Below are positions 58,000-64,000 of a stretch of 64,000 nt of DNA, piece by piece (position 1 is the stretch's first letter; each line of letters begins with the position of its first letter). A program made the position numbers and the translations under genes. This stretch comes from Cordilura impudica (taxonomy: Eukaryota > Arthropoda > Insecta > Diptera > Scathophagidae), in NCBI GenBank assembly GCA_963682025.1, contig OY821520.1, positions 243,781,007 through 243,845,006 on the forward strand, read 5' to 3'. The notes below the pieces were generated by a model that saw nothing but the letters and a program-made list of their open reading frames with translations, ran no database searches and was not told where the DNA came from.

Positions 58000-59090
58000 A
58001 AATTTGAATACTTTTCAGAAATGCTACTTCTCAAAAAAGTTTCTGTCAAAAGACAACTTGTTGAAAACGTACTAAAAGTACATTAGAGGATATTTAAATA
58101 AACGTACTCTTTTGAAAATATATTTTATTGGTTTCTAAATTATTGTCTTTTTTTAAATATAAAAGTACTTTCTTTTTTTAAATAGAAACAGTACTAACTT
58201 CTTTTTTTTTTGATAAATAATAAAAGTACTTTTTTGAAATATTATTAAAAGAACCTTTTATTAAATATTAAAAGTACTTTTTTATAAGTACTCGCTATAA
58301 AGAACTGTTTTTGAAAAATACCTAAAGCACATTTTTTTAAAGCATTAAAAGATATTTTTTTCGAAGTATAACAAACGACTTTTTTTAAAGAAGTATTAAA
58401 AGTACTAAAAATCCTTTTTTCAAAAAAGTATTAACGCGACTTATTTGGAAAAAGTATTTAAAAAAAATAATATAAGCATTTTTATTACAAAGAAGTAGTA
58501 TTCTATTCAAGAAGTAATAAAAGTACTTTTTTAAAAAGTAATAAAAATACTTTTTTTAAAAAAGTATTAAAACTTTTTTTTTTTGAAAAACAGTTAAAAG
58601 TACCTTTTTAGAAAAAATATTAAAACTAATTTTCATGTACCAAAAAAAAAAATCCCTCTTTTTTTTTTAAATAATAGAAGTATTTTTATTATAAAAAGTA
58701 TTATTCTACTCAAGAAGTAATAAAATTACTTGTTTAAAAGTAATAAAAATACTTTTTTGAAAAAAGTACTTAAACTGATTTTTTTTGAAAAACTTTTAAT
58801 AAAGTACATTTTTTTTTGAAAAAGTATTAAGAGTACTTTATTCAAGAGGTGTTAAACAAACTTTTGTTGAAAATTATTAAAAGTACTTTTTTAAAATTTT
58901 TTTAATACTTTCTTATGAATAAGAAAAACTTTTTTGGAATAAGATTAATAAGTACTTCTGTTATAAAAAGTATAAGAAGTATTCTACTCAAGAAGTAATA
59001 AAATCATTTCTTTAAAAAGCGATGAGCCTTAATTTTTGGAAAAAGTAGTAAAAGTACTTTTTCAAAAAGTATTTCTCTTTTTCAAAATTT
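58000..59090. repeat. GTAC minisatellite, AAAAGTATTAAAAGTACTTTT variant
   Basis: Degenerate tandem copies in which AAAGTATTAAAAGTAC alternates with CTTTTTT. The unit is related to the other GTAC arrays but more nearly palindromic (AAAAGTACTTTT). A LINE inserted in this array; it continues at 61260. Confidence 0.82.
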
Positions 59091-60904
59091 ATTTCTCACC
59101 AGAAATAAAGTCCTTAATTGATAAGAAAAGTTTAGCATATGAACGTTGGGAAAGATTTAAAACGACCGAACTTCATACTATTTTCAAATCCTGTAGATCT
59201 CATGTGAATTTAAAGATACGAACTGCTAAGACACAATACTTCGATGACAAGTTTAAGAAAAAATGGAGGAAATACGTAACATGGGTCTCAATAATAATGC
59301 TATAGCAACTGACAACACAATTATTGTAAATGAGTTAAATTCTCATTTTGCCAATATACCAATGCCAGATATTGATGAAAACTTCTACAACTCTTCAAGT
59401 ACAACAAATAATAATGTCCCAAACAATCTACAGACGATGTGCTTCGAATTCAAAAATATTACCCATATAGATGTCTTAAAATCTTTGTTAAGTATTAAAT
59501 CGAGCTCTGCTGGATATGATGAAGTCCACCCTAAATTTATAACATTAATCCTAAGTTACATACTGCCGCACATAACACACCTTTTTAATACAATAATAAC
59601 CACATCAACTTTTCCGTCAATGTGGAAACATGTGAATATAATTCCAGTTCCTAAACAAGCTAAGAGCTATAGGCCTATAGCAATATTGCCATTCTTATCG
59701 AAGGTCTTCGAACGCTTAATTCATGCACAGATAAGCCAACATCTTTATGAAAACAAACTTCTAACTGATAGGCAATCAGGATTTAGGCCAAAGCACAGTT
59801 GTATCTCTGCTCTTGTTGATGTCTCAGAGGAGATAAGAACTAAATTAGATAACAAGATGATGTCATTTTTGGTTCTTCTGGATCACTCTAAAGCTTTCGA
59901 CACAGTCGAGTACTCAACACTTTGTTTTAAGCTTAAAAATATGTGCAATTTTTCACCTACCGCTACAAAGCTTATTGGCACATATCTTAATGGTAGAAGT
60001 CAATCTGTTTACAATGGCATTGAGATATCAAACACTTTACTAATTAAGCGTGGTATACCTCAAGGTTCAATACTTGGTCCACTTTTGTATTCCATATACT
60101 CCAATGACTTACCTTCACAACTAGAAAATTGTAAAATACAAACGTTTGCAGATGATGTGCAGCTTTACATCAGTTGTATGCAGTCGGATGCCATAAACTG
60201 CATAAGAAAAATTAATGAAGACCTCCAAAAAGTATCTAGATGGGCATCAGCCAATGGGCTTTGTTTAAACGCGATGATTAGCAATGATTATTGGAAACTC
60301 TAACATTCTACCTATCACTCTGCCACCACTACTTTTAGATAACTCAACTATTGAGGTTACTGAAACTGCCAAGAACCTCGGGATAATTTTTAACAAAAAA
60401 CATAACTGGTCTGATCATGTAAATGCTGCCTGTGGTAAAACGCATGGTATGCTGAGAACTCTGTGGATGACTCAATATTTTACACCATTAAATATTCGCA
60501 TGCTCCTTGCCAAAACCTATATACTGCCGACACTTCTATATGGATGTGAGCTATTTGCCAGTTGTGATTCAATAAGCAAACAAAAGCTAAAAGTAACTTA
60601 TAACAATGTTGCCAGATACATATTTGGACGTAGAAGATTTGATGAAATCTCGCAGTTTTCAAAGCGTATAAACAATGTTTCATTCGAAAATCTGCTAAAA
60701 TGCCGAACTCTAATATTCCTGCACAAAATAGTTAACACAAAGCAACCAGATTATCTTTACAAAAGGCTACAATTTTCCCGATCTAATAGAGGGAATAAAA
60801 TAAACTCAATTCGGTATCAAAAACAAATATCTGAAAGACATTTTTTTGTGGAAACTATAAAACTTTGGAACCAACTACCTCGTAATTCATATACAAAACA
60901 TTAG
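59091..60904 (+). pseudogene. LINE reverse transcriptase, lightly damaged (two frame breaks)
   Basis: Three frames join end to end. 59091-59275 carries the linker before the RT (ERWERFKTTELHTIFKSCRS). 59263-60303 carries the polymerase: SSSAGYDEVHPKFI, AKSYRPIAILPFLSKVFERL, TDRQSGFRPKHSCISAL, FLVLLDHSKAFDTVEY (palm Asp), RGIPQGSILGPLLYSIYSND and QTFADDVQLY (catalytic FADD near 60145-60156). 60284-60904 carries the thumb and C-terminus (TAKNLGIIFNKKHNWSDHV, WNQLPRNSYTKH). The break near 60280 lies in a small duplication of ATGATTA. The coding sequence is the best preserved of the LINEs here. Confidence 0.85.
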
Positions 60905-61255
60905 CAAGGCAAAGCTCTTTAAAACAGCAATATTTCGCCACTTTGATTAACTTAATTTTTTGTGTTGCACTTAAATTTTTTTTTTCTTTCTCATTTTAAA
61001 AAAAATTTTTTTTTTTCTATATTTATTTAAAATAAATATTTATGTGTAACTACCTATCAATTTTGAACAAAATGATTTTTTTTTTTAAAACTAAAATTAT
61101 TAAAATTATTCTTTAATAATGTCATTTAATATTATGCTTTTTTATTTTATGTTAAATTAAATAACAACTTCTGTCTTAACTTTATCTCCCCAGTACTGTA
61201 ATATTAATAAGATCTATTTCTTGTTGTACTGCATTCTTCAAATAAATAATTAATT
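59091..61255 (+). mobile_element. 5'-truncated LINE (CR1/Jockey-like reverse transcriptase)
   Basis: The insertion interrupts the GTAC-type array and carries the C-terminal two thirds of a LINE ORF2 with a 3' tail to about 61255 (AAATAAATAATTAATTAAAT). The endonuclease is missing, as is usual in 5'-truncated LINE copies. Clade placement between Jockey and CR1-type elements is uncertain. Confidence 0.8.
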
Positions 61256-62640
61256 AAATTTTTTTAAATTATTAAAAGTACTTTTTCAAAGAGTATTAAA
61301 AGTACTTCTCTTTAAAAATTATTAAAAGTATTTTTTCAAAAAGTATTAAAAGTACTTCTCTTTAAAAAGTATTAAAAGTAATTTTTTATGGATTAGAAGA
61401 ACTTTTGTTGGAAAAAGTATTAAAAATCCCTTTTTTGAAAAAATAATAAAATTACTTTTATTATAGAAAGTGTTGGAAGAATTCTACTCAAGAAGGAATA
61501 AAAATTCTTTTTTTGAAAAATAATTACAAGTTATTCTTTTTAAAAATTTTTAAAAGTACTTTTTTGAAAAAGTATAAAAAGTACTTTTTTCAGAAAGTGT
61601 TCAATGTACTTTTTTTTGAAAATTATTAAAAGTACTTATTGAAAAGTATTAAAAATAATTTTTCAAAAAGTACTTTGTTTTAACGTGTTATACTTAATTT
61701 TTCTGGTAAAAGCATTAAAAGTATTTTAGTCTCAAAAAGTATTATTAGTACTTTTTTTAAAACGTATTAAAAGCAATTTTTTAAACTATTACAAGTCCTT
61801 TTTGTAAGAACCAAAATACTTTTTTGAAAAAAGTATTAAAAAAGTACGGTTTAGATAAAATATCAAAAAACTACTTTTTAGAGAAAGCATTAAAAAAAGT
61901 ACTTTTTTTCATGTGTTAAAAGTGCTTCTTCAAAGGGATTAGCATTACATTTGGAAAACGTATAAAAGTTTTTTTTTAATGTGATATTTTTTTTAAGTTT
62001 TATTTTATTTTGAGAAAGTACTCTTTTGGAAAAAAAAATATTAGAAATACGCTTTAAAAAGTACTTAAAGTACTTTTGAGTTGTAATAACAGTATGAGCA
62101 GAACTTATTTTGGAAAAAATATTTAAAGAACTTTTATGCAAAGAGTGTCATGCTTAAATTACTTTCTTGGGAAGTACGAAAAGCGTTTTATTTAAAAGTT
62201 TCAGTGTACATTTTTTCCAAAAGTATTTATAATAAATCAAAGAATACGTTTTTAGAACGTATTAAAGGTTGATCATTTAAGAAAGTATTTAAAATAGCTA
62301 TTCTTTGTTAAGAGATAAAAGTACTATTTTGAAATCATACTAAAGTACTTAATTTTGAAAATGCACTAAAAGTGTTCGGAGTATTTTTTCACGAAAAATA
62401 TTGGCAGCACATTTTTTGAAAATATATTAAAGGTACATTCTTTCAAAAAGTATTAAAAGTACTTAAAAAAACACTAAAACACTTTGTTTTGAAAACGTCC
62501 TTAGAGTATGAGGAGTATTTAAAGAAAAAAATATGTAATGCTGTTTCCAGTATAGTTTTGAAAAGAAACTACAAACTTAATTTGGAAACATACTGAAAGT
62601 ACAAAAAAAAAATTTTGCTTAACACAATCCAATACACTTT
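61256..62640. repeat. GTAC minisatellite, AAAAGTATTAAAAGTACTTTT variant, right part
   Basis: This continues the array at 58000-59090 after the LINE, with the same AAAAAGTATTAAAAGTAC core. It decays toward 62600. Confidence 0.8.
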
Positions 62641-63350
62641 GTCCAACTGTTTACCAATTTTTTTTATAGCATTAATGGGGGGCGAATGATACCACCCAAT
62701 AGTAAAATCAAAGATAATTCCATATGTTGGTAAATAATTAAAAGGAGATGGCCGATCTCAATCAGGGGTTCTACGAGTAATTTTTTATACGTGATAGAGC
62801 CAAATTTTATGTTCGGAGATTAGACCCCTGACCCAGAATTATTTTTTTTTATAAATATAAAAGTTTTATGAAAGAAATTTTAATTCACATCTTTGATTAT
62901 TTATTCCCAAAATCTAGAAGTCCGCCCGTCTCTAACACCTTTCATTTGATGCCACTGTACTGATTACTACTGTATTATTTCTTTGAGTGAATGCTACGTT
63001 ATGTTTACAAATCTTAAGAGAATGGAAAGGTTAGGGTGTGGGAGCAGGTAAGTTTATATGTGTTTGAGTTTGTTTAAGTTCTATTTAAGTGGCACTCGTA
63101 AGTGAATATTAAGTGTTTTGTACGCCTTCCTCTGCGTGTGTGGATTTGAGTACATAGCTACATGTGTGCAGTTAGCATAAATACGTCCTTATACGATTTC
63201 CCTTTGCCGGTTGGGATATTTTTTTCTCTATAGTCTAGTTAGTTTGTATTTACATAAAAGGGTGGCAATTATCATTTCATTAGGGCGAAACTTAACTGAA
63301 GTATTAAGGATTATTAGTTGTGATGAGGCTAGAGGCCCGTTGGAAATTGA
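62641..63350. other. eag intron, less AT-rich unassigned block
   Basis: Between two minisatellite blocks, this block has ordinary composition. I looked for eag S1 or PAS coding text on the minus strand and saw none. A GTGTGGGAGCAGGTAAGT-like string at 63036-63053 on the plus strand is not in the gene's orientation. Confidence 0.45.
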
Positions 63351-64000
63351 CGAAAATACTTTTTTCAAAAAAGGTGCTTTTACGAAAAGGTGCATATTTG
63401 AGAAAAGATTATATATTAAGGAAGGTGCTTTTTTAAGAAAATGTACTTTTTTAAGAAAAGTTACTTTTTTAAGAAAAGGTACTTTTTTAAGAAAAGTTAC
63501 TTTTTTAAGAAAATGTGCTTTTTAAGTAAAGGTACTTATTTTCGATATTAACGAAAGAAAAAGTACATTTTTCGAAGAAAAGGCACTTTTATAAGAAAAT
63601 GTGTTTCTTTAAGGAAATGTGCTTTTTTAAGTAATGTGCTTTTTAAGAAAACTTATTTTTTCAAGAAAAGGTACTTTTTAAGAAACTGCACTCTTCGAAG
63701 AAGATGTGTTTTATTAACAATTATGAATGAAAAGGTAATTTTTTTTAGAAAATTTATTTTTTTAAAGAAAGGAGCATTTTTAAGTAAGGGTAAGGGTACG
63801 TTTTTAAAAAAAGAAGATTTTAAAAAAGTTTCTTTTGTAACAAGAGGTTATTTTTTAAGAAAAGTTGATTTTTTAGGAAGAGTTACTTTTTGGTTATAGA
63901 TACTTTTTGAAGAAAAGGTATTAAAGAAATGTATTTAAGAAAGAAATGGTACTTTTTTAGAAAATGTTTTTTTTTTTTAAGAAAATGTACTTATGTGAAG
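63351..64000 (-). repeat. GTAC minisatellite, inverted orientation
   Basis: Units read AAGAAAAGGTACTTTTTT, the reverse complement of the unit at 12290-15110. The array continues beyond the window. The plus-strand frames at 63211-63525 and 63636-63899 are repeat translations rich in FLRK/TFLRK. Confidence 0.83.

Noticed and set aside
62641..63350. Possible eag upstream exon (S1 or PAS)
   Set aside because: I searched the minus strand for text leading into the Met before VPYNVAF and for PAS-type motifs and found neither.

Overview
This window is insect nuclear DNA: very AT-rich, with spliced genes, GT-AG introns and dense nested retrotransposons and DNA transposons. The only host gene I can support is the minus-strand orthologue of the fly ether-a-go-go potassium channel (eag). 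Its protein matches Drosophila Eag almost residue for residue through the membrane core and the cyclic-nucleotide-binding-homology region. Together with interspersed repeats carrying GGAC/GTCC (GTCY) tracts, of the sort known from Diptera, this points to a higher fly with a large, repeat-rich genome, perhaps a calyptrate; the species is inferred only loosely.

The eag gene runs right to left. Nine coding exons (57330-57234, 53211-52865, 52802-52650, 52531-52459, 45482-45283, 25347-25095, 25000-24528, 21215-20922, 17136-16069) join in phase and encode about 985 residues, from the end of transmembrane segment S1 to the natural stop codon. The N-terminal PAS region and most of S1 are not seen and should lie beyond base 64000. 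The introns range from 62 bases to about 20 kb, and the large ones hold the mobile DNA.

Layout: 1-2579, a Transib (RAG1-like) DNA transposon cut by the window edge, minus strand, inserted in an interspersed repeat; 2580-16068, AT-rich flank 3' of eag with degenerate satellites; 16069-17136, last eag exon; 17137-25347, eag exons for the C-terminal half, with simple repeats between them; 25348-45282, a 20-kb intron holding a second Transib copy (28408-31608) in the opposite orientation, a broken Jockey-type LINE, a mariner remnant, an RTE-like LINE nested in an interspersed repeat, and several copies of that repeat (called family R here); 45283-57330, exons for the membrane core, with minisatellite introns; 57331-64000, intron with a 5'-truncated LINE inside a GTAC-rich minisatellite.

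The most interesting signal is the pair of Transib copies. Their ends carry a CACAGTG heptamer, a 22/23-bp spacer and a GCAAAAATC nonamer-like block. This is the architecture of a vertebrate V(D)J recombination signal with a 23-bp spacer, and it abuts a CGTCG target duplication. One copy keeps the first catalytic-type Asp motif; the other has lost it by a 21-bp deletion.
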